The translations under genes and the position numbers were made by a program. The notes beneath the pieces were generated by a model. It had not been told where the DNA came from. It saw only the letters and a program-made list of their open reading frames with translations, and made no database searches. From CAYPTB01 sp964413535 (lineage in GTDB: Bacteria > Planctomycetota > UBA1135 > GCA-002686595): a stretch of DNA of 64,000 bases. The stretch is taken from assembly GCA_964413535.1 (NCBI GenBank), contig CAYPTB010000008.1:186001-250000 (forward strand), given 5' to 3'. Below, piece after piece: positions 28,712 to 37,309 of the stretch (position 1 is the first letter of the stretch; each line of letters begins with the position of its first letter).

Positions 28712-30130
28712 ATGAAGCACACCTCGAAACTTGTCCTCACCCTCACCGCGATGCTCGCCACAGCGGGAGCCCTCGCTGCAGCACCCACGCAGTCCGGCGT
28801 CCAGCAATTCAACACCGGTCGAGCGATGCAGAGTCCCACGGCGCAACAGAAGGTGGCGATTCCGGTCGCTCCTCCGAATCCGATCCCGATCAGCTCCGTG
28901 CCCTACGTGATCACTCAAGAGGGGTACTACCAGCTGACCCAAGACGTCGAAGGCGTTGCCGGATCCCACGGAATCCGAGTGTTGGCGAGCAACGTCATCA
29001 TCGACCTGAACGGGTTCTCGCTCGGAGGCGGAAGCGGCGGCGGAACGCTCTCTGGAATCCAATGTCTGGAGAGCAACATGACCGTGTTCAACGGAATGAT
29101 CTTTGGCTGGGGGGAAGATGGGATCTTCTGCGTACTCGGTTGCACGGTCCTCGACGTCACGAGCGTCATCAACAAGGGGTTTGGAATGAAAGTCGGCCCA
29201 CGTTCGATCGTGCAGGACTGCAGCGTCACGCGCAACGACGCCGGAGGTATCCGCGGCCAGGGTCTCTGGGTTTCGGGCAGCCGAGTCGTGGATAACAAGG
29301 GTCACGGGATCGAGTCGACCCACGAAGGCCTCGTCGTCGTCCAGACCGGCGTGGAATCGAACGAGATGATCGGTATCTTCGCTCCCGAGCCCGACCCAAC
29401 CAAGCTGGGCGGAAACCCGAGCGTGATCGAGGACTGCCAGATCATCGACAATGGTCTCGTGGGCATCGACGCGGCGAGCTTCGCTCAGGTTCGACGATGT
29501 TTCGTGAGCGAGAACCTGACGGGCATGCGCGTCGGCGAGTCGAGTCACGTGGCAGATTGTCTCGTCTACCGTAACCATACTGGCATCGCGGTTTCGGATT
29601 CGATCGTCGAACGCTGCATCGTCCGAGACAACGTGACGGGTATGGACGTGGCGGTCGGTAGCTCGGTCTTCGAGTGCGAGGTGACCGGCAACACGGGTGA
29701 TGGGCTCACCGGCACGTCCCGTGTGACCGTGCGCAACTGCAGCGTGAGAGACAACCAAACGGGCATCGTGCTGCAGGGCGGAGGCGGTCGTGTCGAAGGC
29801 TGCACCGTGACGGACAACCAGGACGTCGGGATCTCGGTGTTCGACGACATGATCGTGGTGAACAACGATGTCGTAGGGAACCAGGACCGAGGCATTCGAG
29901 CTCTCCGATCCGGCAACCGCATCGAAAGCAATCACGTGACGCGTAACGGGACGGGAATCGAGGTGTTGGGCGAGCGGAACCTGATCGTGCGCAACTCGCT
30001 CGACAGCAACGGCGTCCAGATGCAGATCGCCGCCGACAACATGCAGGGACCGTTCCTGAAGACGAAGGGCTTCATCGACACCAATCCTTGGGCGAACTTC
30101 GACCTGTCGTTCCCCGTCGGGTTCCCCTGA
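28712..30130 (+). CDS. secreted right-handed beta-helix repeat protein, copy 1
   Basis: This 472-residue protein starts MKHTSKLVLTLTAML with a signal peptide ending ALAAAP. After a linker (NPIPISSVPYVITQEGYYQL) come about a dozen ~22-residue coils of the form IVERCIVRDNVTGMDV and VTVRNCSVRDNQTGIVL, with the asparagine and cysteine ladders of NosD/parallel beta-helix (Beta_helix) proteins. The last ~50 residues, from RNLIVRNSLDSNG to PWANFDLSFP, are nearly invariant in all array copies. Such folds often bind or cleave polysaccharides, but no catalytic set is recognisable. Paralogues follow at 32090 and 34141. Confidence 0.88.
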   Translation: MKHTSKLVLTLTAMLATAGALAAAPTQSGVQQFNTGRAMQSPTAQQKVAIPVAPPNPIPISSVPYVITQEGYYQLTQDVEGVAGSHGIRVLASNVIIDLNGFSLGGGSGGGTLSGIQCLESNMTVFNGMIFGWGEDGIFCVLGCTVLDVTSVINKGFGMKVGPRSIVQDCSVTRNDAGGIRGQGLWVSGSRVVDNKGHGIESTHEGLVVVQTGVESNEMIGIFAPEPDPTKLGGNPSVIEDCQIIDNGLVGIDAASFAQVRRCFVSENLTGMRVGESSHVADCLVYRNHTGIAVSDSIVERCIVRDNVTGMDVAVGSSVFECEVTGNTGDGLTGTSRVTVRNCSVRDNQTGIVLQGGGGRVEGCTVTDNQDVGISVFDDMIVVNNDVVGNQDRGIRALRSGNRIESNHVTRNGTGIEVLGERNLIVRNSLDSNGVQMQIAADNMQGPFLKTKGFIDTNPWANFDLSFPVGFP

Positions 30131-30193
30131 TGCACGACTCGACCCGTTGATCGGACAGGGTCGGTGGAGCACCCCGACGGAGAGTCGTGCATC
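30129..30193 (+). terminator. 12-bp inverted repeat with inner hairpin after beta-helix copy 1
   Basis: GATGCACGACTC (30129-30140, overlapping the TGA stop) is perfectly repeated in inverse at 30182-30193. Inside, CGACCC (30140-30145) can pair with GGGTCG (30158-30163). It is a plausible transcript end or mRNA-stabilising structure; there is no T-tract. Confidence 0.4.
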
Positions 30194-30301
30194 CCCGCCG
30201 GGGTGCGATCGTTTCAGCGGCGCGCGCTGGGCTTCTGGGTCCTCTCCGGCGCGTGCACGCGACACTCCATCGGGTCGCAGGGTGCATACTGGGCGACCGA
30301 C

Positions 30302-31294
30302 ATGCGCGCGCGCCGCAGGAAGGTCTTGCTCCGCACGGCCGCGATCTTCGCGGCCATCTCGGTCTTGGCCTTCGCTTGGGCGCGCTACCTCGTCCGCGAT
30401 CCTGAACCCTATTTTCGCGCGCGGCGCGGGGTGGTGGCCGCGGTCGAGGTAGGGCCGCTGCGGTCCGATGGTGATTCGGACCGGCAGGACGTGCGAGTCG
30501 TGTCGACGACGGGCCTCGCGGTCGAAATGGCGATCCGGCGCCCGATCGAGCTGACGATTACGTCAGGAGACAAGGAGCGTCCTGCCGCGGAGGTCGCGCC
30601 GAGTTCGACGAGCGGCGCAACCGTGGGCCGACCTCTCTTCGTGCTCCTAGGCGGTCACGTCACCGGTCGCGAGGCGATCGAGCTCGTGCGCGAGACTGAA
30701 GGCGCCGTCGTCGCGGCGCTCTCCTATCCATACGAAGGCAGCTCGCGGCTCAAAGGGTGGGCGGTCGTCCGCGCCGTCCCGAAGATCCGGCGCGCGTTGC
30801 GCGACACGCCGCCGGCGGTGATGCTCGCGCTCGACTTCCTGCTCGAGCAACCGTACGTCGATCCCACGCGGGTCGAGCTCGTGGGCGTGAGCCTCGGCGC
30901 ACCGTTCGCTTGCATCGCCGGCGCGCTCGACGAGCGCTTCGCGCGCGTGTGGTCGATCGACGGAGCGGGCGATCTCCTGGCGCTGCTCGACCACAACCTG
31001 GAGGGAAGGATCCCGTTCGACCCAGCTCGGGCGATCGTGACGCGTCTCGCCCATGTCGCAGCCGGAGGAGCAGGCTTGGCGCCCGAGCGCTGGGTTGGTC
31101 GCATTGCGCCGCGCGAAATCGTCATGGTGAACGCGGAAGAGGACGAGAGGCTTCCGCGCGCGTGCATCGATTGCCTGCACAGTGCCGCGCGCGAGCCGAA
31201 GGACGTGATCTGGCGCCCCGGGCTTCACGTGGAGCCGTCGAGAACGGAGATCGTGCAGGGCTTGCTCGCCGTGGTGCTCGCCCGGGAGCGATGA
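30302..31294 (+). CDS. alpha/beta-hydrolase-fold protein, membrane anchored
   Basis: From the ATG at 30302 (MRARRRKVLLRTAAI) the protein is 330 residues, with an N-terminal hydrophobic anchor (AIFAAISVLAFAWARYL). The hydrolase core shows PLFVLLGGHVTG (oxyanion region), ALDFLLEQPYVDPTRVELVG and the nucleophile elbow GVSLGAP (Ser in G-x-S-x-G), then VMVNAEEDERLP (acid) and RPGLHVEP (candidate His). These form a plausible Ser-Asp/Glu-His triad for ester or peptide hydrolysis outside the cytoplasm. It interrupts the beta-helix array and may be ancestral to the locus. The substrate is unknown. CATACT at 30284-30289 is a possible -10. Confidence 0.82.
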   Translation: MRARRRKVLLRTAAIFAAISVLAFAWARYLVRDPEPYFRARRGVVAAVEVGPLRSDGDSDRQDVRVVSTTGLAVEMAIRRPIELTITSGDKERPAAEVAPSSTSGATVGRPLFVLLGGHVTGREAIELVRETEGAVVAALSYPYEGSSRLKGWAVVRAVPKIRRALRDTPPAVMLALDFLLEQPYVDPTRVELVGVSLGAPFACIAGALDERFARVWSIDGAGDLLALLDHNLEGRIPFDPARAIVTRLAHVAAGGAGLAPERWVGRIAPREIVMVNAEEDERLPRACIDCLHSAAREPKDVIWRPGLHVEPSRTEIVQGLLAVVLARER

Positions 31295-31344
31295 GCCACG
31301 TTCCCTCGAGAGAGGGACGGGACGTCGAGGAAAGCTCGGCTCTC

Positions 31345-31455
31345 CTACTGCTGCCCGCTCGCGTTGAGGGTCACGCCGCCCTCGTAGAGGCGCCGGAGGT
31401 CCATCTCGCGGAACAGCGCGAGGCCGGCGAGCGGGTGGTCGGTGGGCGCAGCTCG
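31345..31455 (-). pseudogene. decayed C-terminal fragment of a TolC-like gene
   Basis: Read on the minus strand, this ends ...LAGLALFREMDLRRLYEGGVTLNASGQQ and stop. The intact TolC-like protein at 35708-37309 ends with the same pattern (LAGLALLRDMDLLRVHEGGV...). DNA similarity spans roughly 110 bp and includes an almost identical TCACGCCGCCCTCGT block. The homology stops abruptly upstream of the aligned tail and no start or other efflux domain is present, so this is a gene remnant. It suggests that an export-system copy was once here, next to the beta-helix array. Confidence 0.7.
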
Positions 31456-31552
31456 GCAGGCTCCGGGCTCCAGGATCCCCAGCCGGTGTACCGGATACCG
31501 ATATCGAGCACGGGCCACGGCGCGGCGAAGAGAGCTGAATTCCGCGTCGATC

Positions 31553-31692
31553 GGCTCGAGACCAATTCCTCCCCGCAGTTGCTGATCGCCGCAGACAACG
31601 TGGAAGGTCCCTTCCTCAAGACGAAGGGCTTCATCCAGAGCGACAACTCCTGGGCGAACTTCGACCTCTCGTTCCCGACGACGTTCCCCTGA
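31553..31692 (+). pseudogene. C-terminal remnant of a beta-helix gene (truncated copy A)
   Basis: The plus-strand frame encodes LIAADNVEGPFLKTKGFIQ followed by the terminal ANFDLSFPTTFP and a stop, matching the invariant C-terminus of the intact beta-helix genes. Similarity begins near 31553, and the sequence 5' of it does not match the repeat coils. With no signal peptide or start it is a 5'-truncated copy. Confidence 0.75.
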
Positions 31693-32000
31693 TCGCGCGC
31701 GGGACCGGCTCCGATGGCCGGACGACGAACTGCGCTGCGCCCCGGATGCCGAGCTCGCCTCGACACCCGGGGCGCGTGCCTTCGCGGATCGTCCGTGGCG
31801 CGCCTTCGTCGGTCGAGCGACGAGAAGTCCGACGGCTCGGACCGTGCCGCAGCACAGCTCGCGCTTGCGCTTCGATTCGAGCTCTCGGCGTACCTGAATT
31901 GGATGCCGAGCGCGTGCGACTGCAGTACTTGCGAAGGCGCATCGCCGCGCCATCCACGTGCGTCGTTCAGCGACGTCGACCGGCCACGGTGATCAAGAGA
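31693..32000. other. gene-free stretch within the beta-helix array
   Basis: About 310 bp between the truncated copy A and the leader of copy 2. No coding frame of normal composition and no named RNA element is seen. Confidence 0.45.
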
Positions 32001-32089
32001 ATCGGATTCCGCGTCCGGTCGGCGGACGGCGCGCATTCCTCCTGGCGTGAGCGGGTTGCCCTGCGGCCCGAGAAGGAGACTGCGAAACC
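32001..32089 (+). promoter_or_regulatory. conserved beta-helix leader, copy 2
   Basis: This contains GGATTCCGCGTCCGGTCGG, the hairpin arms CGTCCG (32012-32017) and CGGACG (32023-32028) separated by 5 nt, GCGCATTCCTCCTGGCGT, then CCCGAGAAGGAG as a likely ribosome-binding purine run 12 nt before the ATG. It aligns with the leaders of copies 1 and 3. Confidence 0.5.
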
Positions 32090-33397
32090 ATGAAGTACCT
32101 CTCGAAGTCGAAACTCGGACTCGTCCTGACCGCGATGATCGGAACGTCGACGGTGCTCGGAGCTGCCCCCGTGCAGTTCGGAATCCAGCAGCTCGGTGCC
32201 CATCGAGCGCTGCAGAGTCCCGCGCCGTCGAACCAGATCGTGATCCCGGCTCTGCCTGCGAACCCCATCCCCATCAGCACTCTGCCGTTCGACATCGTGA
32301 AAACAGGCTACTACCAGCTCACCCAAAACCTGATGTCAGCGCCGGGGGTCGAAGGAATCGGCGTATTCGCGAGCGATGTCGTCCTCGACTTGAACGGCTA
32401 CAGGATGAGCGGCAATTCCTTTTCCGGGACCACGGCGATCCATGTCTACGTCGGTGACCGGTTGACGGTGCTCAACGGGCAGATCGTCACCTGGAACGGA
32501 AACGGCATCGAAGGCGTGACCGAGGACACGATCGTCGTCGGCGTCGAGATCCTTTCCAACGCGAAGCATGGACTGAAGCTCGGGAACGGTGTGGTCGTGC
32601 AGGACTGCAAGGTCAACAACAACCAACTCGGGGGCATCATCGGTTCGAAGCTCCTGATCTCGGGCACCGAGGTCTCCGGCAACAACGGGCACGGCATCGA
32701 GGGAGAGAGGGACGGTCTCGTCGTGAGTCAGTGCGACGTATCCGCGAACACGGCGTTCGGCATCGTGGCCGATGAACCGAATCCGGCCAAGCCGGGCGGG
32801 AACAGGTGCGTGATCGAGGACTCCCAGATCAACGACAACGCCTTCGGAGGCATGAGGCTGCCGTCTTTCGCGCAGGTACGGAGCTGTTTCGCGGCCGACA
32901 ACGGCTTCAAGGGCATCGAGGTCGGCCCGTCGAGCTACGTCGGACACTGCGTTGCCGTCAGGAACGTCACGGGCATCCTGGTAGGCAGGGCGTCGATCGT
33001 CGAAAGCTGCGCCGTGTCCTCGAACACCGACGGTATCCACACCGGAGGCGGCGGATCGGTGACGAACTGCGACGCGTTCGACAACGTCGTGGGAATCTCC
33101 GTGACGGGTGAGACAGTCGTGGCGGACAACCGCGTGTCGGGCAACCAGGGTCGCGGCATCCTCGCGCTCGAAACCGCGAATCGGATCGAGGGCAATCACC
33201 TCGCGCGCAACGCCGTCGGGATCGAGGTGCAGGGTCCGCGCAACCTGATCGTGCGCAACTCGCTCGACTCGAACGGCGTGCAGATGCAGATCGCTACCGA
33301 CAACATCCAGGGGCCATTCCTGAAGACGAAGGGCTTCATCGACAACACGAGCCCCTGGGCGAACTTCGACCTGTCGTTCCCTACGACGTTCCCGTGA
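32090..33397 (+). CDS. secreted right-handed beta-helix repeat protein, copy 2
   Basis: This 435-residue protein starts MKYLSKSKLGLVLTAM with a signal peptide ending VLGAAP. The linker NPIPISTLPFDIVKTGYYQL and the coil series (VVVGVEILSNAKHGLKL, VVQDCKVNNNQLGGIIG, VVADNRVSGNQGRGILA) follow the paralogues at 28712 and 34141. Relative to copy 1 it lacks about two coils, consistent with coil gain and loss by unequal recombination. It ends with the invariant FPTTFP-type tail. AGAAGGAG lies about 12 nt before the ATG. It is secreted, probably surface or extracellular; the function is unknown. Confidence 0.88.
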   Translation: MKYLSKSKLGLVLTAMIGTSTVLGAAPVQFGIQQLGAHRALQSPAPSNQIVIPALPANPIPISTLPFDIVKTGYYQLTQNLMSAPGVEGIGVFASDVVLDLNGYRMSGNSFSGTTAIHVYVGDRLTVLNGQIVTWNGNGIEGVTEDTIVVGVEILSNAKHGLKLGNGVVVQDCKVNNNQLGGIIGSKLLISGTEVSGNNGHGIEGERDGLVVSQCDVSANTAFGIVADEPNPAKPGGNRCVIEDSQINDNAFGGMRLPSFAQVRSCFAADNGFKGIEVGPSSYVGHCVAVRNVTGILVGRASIVESCAVSSNTDGIHTGGGGSVTNCDAFDNVVGISVTGETVVADNRVSGNQGRGILALETANRIEGNHLARNAVGIEVQGPRNLIVRNSLDSNGVQMQIATDNIQGPFLKTKGFIDNTSPWANFDLSFPTTFP

Positions 33398-33436
33398 TTC
33401 GCGCCAGACAGTGAGGCGACGCGCGAGCGCAATCCA

Positions 33437-33819
33437 TCGGCGACCGGGGCATCCAGTTCCAAGCGAGGGGCGGGCGCGTCGAGGGTTGCACGGTGTCCGA
33501 CAACCAGGGCGTCGGAATCTCCGCCGCATCGGAAGTGCTCATCGGGAGCAACGATGTCTCGGAGAACGACGGTCAAGGCATCCTCGCGTCATCGGACGCC
33601 AATCGCATCGAGCGGAACCACCTGACGCGCAACAGCATCGGCATCGAGGTTCAAGGCCCGCGCAACGTGATCGTGCGCAACACGCTCGATCCGAACGGAT
33701 CCCAGATGCAGATCGCCGAGGGCAACTTCCAGGGACCGTTCCTGAAGACGAGCGGCTTCATCGACAACGCGAACCCCTGGGCGAACTTCGACCTGTCCTT
33801 CCCGACGACGTTTCCCTGA
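33437..33819 (+). pseudogene. 5'-truncated beta-helix copy (truncated copy B)
   Basis: Immediately downstream of copy 2 a frame homologous to its last five coils begins abruptly (GIQFQARGGRVEGCTVSDN) and runs through RNVIVRNTLDPNG to ANFDLSFPTTFP and a stop. There is no signal peptide and no leader. A GTG at 33493 could in principle start a 108-residue peptide, but the fragment looks like the product of a tandem partial duplication. The frame is still open, so the event may be recent. Confidence 0.75.
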
Positions 33820-34040
33820 CCGTGTCCGGGACGCACAGCGCAGCCAGCTACCGAACGCAGCCTGCGGCCCCCGAGTGGCGGAGCCATGTCCGCTGCACCC
33901 GGGGGCCTGCTCGTCGTCGGTGAGGGGAGCTCCCGTCACTCCTCACGGAGTGAACGACCGGCCCCGTTCTTCGCCGCCATCCGCCTTGGACTCTCTCGAG
34001 AGGTGATTCGCGTTGGACGCCACGTTGGGTCGGTGAGAGC
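33820..34040. other. gene-free stretch before beta-helix copy 3
   Basis: About 220 bp with no recognisable gene. GACTCTCTCGAGAG at 33989-34002 contains a short palindrome (CTCTCGAGAG). Nothing else is evident. Confidence 0.4.
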
Positions 34041-34140
34041 CCGGATTCCGCGTCCGCTCGGCAGATGCTGCGCATTCTACCTGGCGTCCACGGGTCGCCG
34101 CGCCGTCACGCGTCACCCGAGAAGGAGCACTAACGACGCC
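34041..34140 (+). promoter_or_regulatory. conserved beta-helix leader, copy 3
   Basis: CCGGATTCCGCGTCCGCTCGG, GCGCATTCTACCTGGCGT, CCACGGGTCGC and CCCGAGAAGGAG recur in the same order as in the other two leaders. The hairpin seen in copy 2 is degraded here (GCAGATG in place of GCGGACG). AGAAGGAG lies about 13 nt before the ATG. Confidence 0.5.
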
Positions 34141-35508
34141 ATGAAACACACCTCGAAACACGTACTCACCCTGACAGCGATGCTCGCCACAGCGGGGGCG
34201 CTCGTCGCAGCACCCACTCAGTCCGGCGTCCAGCCATTACGTACCGGCCGCGCACTGCAGAGCCCCACATCGCAGCAGCAGTTGGTGGCCCCCGTCCCGC
34301 CGGCGAACCCGATCCCGATCAGTAGTCTGCCCTTCGACATCAATCAGCCGGGCTACTACCAGATGACCCAGGACTTGGTCGGGGCACCCGGCACCAACGG
34401 GATTCGCGTGTTCGCCAATCCCGTCGTCATCGACCTGAACGGCTTCACCTTGAACGGCAATGTCAGTGGAACGCAATCGGGAATTCGGTGCTTCTCGCTC
34501 GGCAATGGGACGACGATATTCAATGGCACCATCTTCGGTTGGGGACAGGAAGGAATCATTTCTCCGTTCGATTGCAACGTCCTCGACGTCACCAGCCGCT
34601 TCAACAAGGGCAACGGGATGAACCTCGGGCCGAAGTCGGTCGTGCAGGACTGCGTGGTCACGAACAACAATGACGGCATCCTCGGTCCCGATTTGACGGT
34701 CGTGAACTGCACTGCCTTCGGAAACGTGCAGGAAGGCATCGAAGGGACGGGGTCCGGTCTCGTCGTGAGGAACTGCACCGTGGACTCGAACGGCGGAGCC
34801 GGGATCGTCGGCCTGGAGCCCGATCCGAACGAGCCGGGCGGGAACCCGTGTGTGATCGAGGACTCGCGGATCGTCCGGAACAAGCTCGGAGGGATGATCC
34901 TCCCGGGCTTTTCCCACGTGCGGCGCTGCCTCGTGAAGGACAACGAGGAGGCCGGTCTTCGAGTCGGTCCGTTCAGCCACGTGGGGCACTGCTCCGTCTT
35001 CCGCAACCTCCGTGGCATTTTCGTGGGTGAGGGGACGACCATCACCGACTGCGAGGTGGCCGAGAACCAGCTCGAGGGCATCAGCGGCCCCGGCGGACTG
35101 TCGGTGCAGCACTGCAAGGTGATTCGCAACAAGGCAGGCGTCGTCTTCGAAGACCCGGGGGGACGCATCGAGGATTGCACCGTGATGGACAACACGTCCT
35201 TTGGGATCCTCGTAGCGACGAATGCGCTCGTTTCGAACAACAGCGTTCTGGAGAACCAGGATCAAGGCATCCTCGCTACCGGGGATGGCAACCGCATCGA
35301 AGGCAATCACGTGGCGCGCAACGGCATCGGCATCGATGTCCAGGGAAGGCGCAACCTGATCGTGCGCAACTCGCTCGACACCAACGGTGTGCAGATGCAG
35401 GTCGCCGCCGAGAACATCCAAGGACCGTTCTTGAAGACGACGGGCTTCATCCAGAGCGACAACCCCTGGGCCAACTTCGACCTCTCCTTCCCCGTCACGT
35501 TCCCCTGA
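34141..35508 (+). CDS. secreted right-handed beta-helix repeat protein, copy 3
   Basis: This 455-residue protein starts MKHTSKHVLTLTAMLATAGA, almost identical to the signal peptide of copy 1. The linker NPIPISSLPFDINQPGYYQM and repeated coils (VVQDCVVTNNNDGILG, VRRCLVKDNEEAGLRVG, VQHCKVIRNKAGVVFED) match the beta-helix family. It ends with the array's invariant C-terminal segment (GPFLKTTGFIQ then ANFDLSFPVTFP). A GC hairpin at 35547 follows. Copies 1 and 3 are closer to each other than to copy 2 in the signal region. The ligand or substrate is unknown. Confidence 0.88.
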   Translation: MKHTSKHVLTLTAMLATAGALVAAPTQSGVQPLRTGRALQSPTSQQQLVAPVPPANPIPISSLPFDINQPGYYQMTQDLVGAPGTNGIRVFANPVVIDLNGFTLNGNVSGTQSGIRCFSLGNGTTIFNGTIFGWGQEGIISPFDCNVLDVTSRFNKGNGMNLGPKSVVQDCVVTNNNDGILGPDLTVVNCTAFGNVQEGIEGTGSGLVVRNCTVDSNGGAGIVGLEPDPNEPGGNPCVIEDSRIVRNKLGGMILPGFSHVRRCLVKDNEEAGLRVGPFSHVGHCSVFRNLRGIFVGEGTTITDCEVAENQLEGISGPGGLSVQHCKVIRNKAGVVFEDPGGRIEDCTVMDNTSFGILVATNALVSNNSVLENQDQGILATGDGNRIEGNHVARNGIGIDVQGRRNLIVRNSLDTNGVQMQVAAENIQGPFLKTTGFIQSDNPWANFDLSFPVTFP

Positions 35509-35546
35509 ACGCGCGCGGAGCCGGGCGCTCGCGAGGAAGCCGACTC

Positions 35547-35572
35547 GGGCGCGGAGCCATGCCTCCGCGCCC
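35547..35572 (+). terminator. 10-bp GC hairpin after beta-helix copy 3
   Basis: GGGCGCGGAG (35547-35556) and CTCCGCGCCC (35563-35572) form a perfect stem with a 6-nt loop, 38 nt after the stop codon and between convergent genes. It is a likely bidirectional transcript end despite lacking a T-tract. Confidence 0.55.
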
Positions 35573-35707
35573 ATGCGCGCCGGTGAGCGCGCAGACGCTA
35601 TCGGGAGAGCGCCGCAGCAGGTCGGTCGACACCGAGAGTGCAATGGGGCGGTGGGCCCGAGCTCGGCGTCGGGCTGCGCGAACGTCGTCGAGCCAACCTG
35701 CTCCGGC

Positions 35708-37309
35708 TCACTTCAGCCCGCTCGGGTCGACCGTCACGCCGCCCTCGTGCACGCGCAGCAGGTCCATGTCGCGCAGGAGGGCGAGGCCGGCGAGGGTGAA
35801 GTCGGTGAGCGCGCTGGTCGCGTCGTTCTCGGCTTGCACGAGGTCTTCCTGGGCTTCGAGCACGTCGCGCGTGTCGGCGCGGCCGGCTTCCTGGTTGAGC
35901 TGCGTGCTCTCGACGCGGCGGCGCGCGAGCTCGACCGCCCCCGTCTGGATCTCGAGCCGCTCGCGCTGGGCCGTGAGATCGCGCAGCTCCGCGCGCAGGC
36001 TCGCCCAGATCTCGTCGTGCGCTTCCTCGGCGTCGCGCTTGGCGGCCTCGAGGTCGATGACGGCGGCCCGGTAGGCATTGCGCTCGGGCAGGTTGTCGAT
36101 CGGCAGGTCGAGGATGGCGCCGATGGTCCACGTCGCACCGTCGGAAGCGACGGTCCCCGGTTTCCCCTCGCGCGAAGTCGCAGTGAGGCTGCCGGTGAGG
36201 TCCAGGCGCGCGCGCAAGTCGTCCTCGGCCACCTTGATGCCGCGCACGGCGTCATCGACGCGGTCGAGCGTCGTGTGGTAGTCGAGCCGACCTTCCAAGG
36301 CGATCCCGATGACGAGCTCTTCGGGCAAGTCCTCGCCGAGGAGCGCCATGACGTCGAGCTCGTCGAGCGAGTCGAACGCGAGCGCGATCTCGACGTCGAT
36401 GGGGAGGCCGAGGAAGAGCTTGAACTCGTCGAGCGCGGTGTCGAGCGCCTGCTGCGCCGACACGACGCTGTCGTCCGCGCGCAGCTCGTCCTGGCGCGCC
36501 TGGTCGACCTCGATCTCGGACAACCGGCCGGCTTGGGCGAACGCTTCGTTGCGCTCGCGCACCCGACGCAGGCTCTCCTGGTTCGCGATCTCGTTGCGCA
36601 GAGTGTCGGTCTGCTCGCGGATGCGGTAGAAGCGCGAGGCGACGTCGAAGGCGAAGGTGCGCCGGAAGCGCTCGTAGGCGCGCGCCTCGTACAGGACGTC
36701 GCGCTCGGCCTGCGTGAGCGGCTCGAGCGTCACCTCGGAGCCGAATCCGCGCAGCAGCGGCTGCGCGATGTCGAGCGTGAGTCCCGAGATCGCGTCCCAG
36801 CCGTCGCCGCTCGCGAGGCTGCGCGTGAACGCGAGCGACACGTCGGAGAAGAACGTCGCGCCGCTCGCGAAGAGCTTGGTGAGGCCGACGCTCGGACCGG
36901 CCGCGAACGATTGAGCTTCGTCGAAGTCGCCGATGACGCTTCCGCTCGCGCCCGCACGCTCCTGGTAGGAGAAGTCCCAGCGCGTGCGCGTGAGGGCGAG
37001 CGCCTCGAGGAATAGGGCCTCGCGACGCGTCTGGTACGCGCGGCTGTTCTCGGCCGCGATGCGCAGCGAGTCGATCAACGTGAGCGGCGGCAGGACCTCG
37101 ACCTCGCCCGACAGGAGCCGCGCGCGCAGCGCGTCCGCCGGTCGGTCGACGCGCAGGTCGTCCGTGGCCCCGAGCTCCGCGCGCCGATCCGTGACGATCG
37201 CGCCGACCTCGCGGTCCGCGCTCGCGCGGTAGTCTTCGGGACTCTTGCACGCCGTGCCGACGATCGCGAGCGCGATAGAGGTGAGTACGGTGCCAGTCCA
37301 ATTCTTCAC
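35708..37309 (-). CDS. TolC-family outer-membrane efflux lipoprotein
   Basis: This 533-residue protein is read from a GTG at 37309, which yields the signal MKNWTGTVLTSIALA and lipobox GTAC. The mature chain is long alpha-helical hairpins (TDTLRNEIANQESLRRVRER, SVVSAQQALDTALDEFKL, QRERLEIQTGAVELARRRVE), with a duplicated OEP-type layout typical of TolC/OprM channels. It would form the outer-membrane exit duct for the ABC exporter encoded just upstream. The start codon and most of the signal peptide lie inside one arm of a perfect 38-bp inverted repeat. Upstream in-frame codons to 37396 read through that repeat and were rejected as N-terminal sequence. Confidence 0.88.
   Translation of the reverse strand: MKNWTGTVLTSIALAIVGTACKSPEDYRASADREVGAIVTDRRAELGATDDLRVDRPADALRARLLSGEVEVLPPLTLIDSLRIAAENSRAYQTRREALFLEALALTRTRWDFSYQERAGASGSVIGDFDEAQSFAAGPSVGLTKLFASGATFFSDVSLAFTRSLASGDGWDAISGLTLDIAQPLLRGFGSEVTLEPLTQAERDVLYEARAYERFRRTFAFDVASRFYRIREQTDTLRNEIANQESLRRVRERNEAFAQAGRLSEIEVDQARQDELRADDSVVSAQQALDTALDEFKLFLGLPIDVEIALAFDSLDELDVMALLGEDLPEELVIGIALEGRLDYHTTLDRVDDAVRGIKVAEDDLRARLDLTGSLTATSREGKPGTVASDGATWTIGAILDLPIDNLPERNAYRAAVIDLEAAKRDAEEAHDEIWASLRAELRDLTAQRERLEIQTGAVELARRRVESTQLNQEAGRADTRDVLEAQEDLVQAENDATSALTDFTLAGLALLRDMDLLRVHEGGVTVDPSGLK

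Noticed and set aside
31345..31692. A single novel gene spanning the plus-strand frame at 31.0-31.7 kb
   Set aside because: The frame joins antisense of a TolC-like tail to the C-terminus of a beta-helix protein; two remnants explain it better.
28712..35508. CRISPR-like array
   Set aside because: The regularity is at protein-coil level (~22 residues) with divergent DNA; there are no identical short repeats with spacers and no cas genes.
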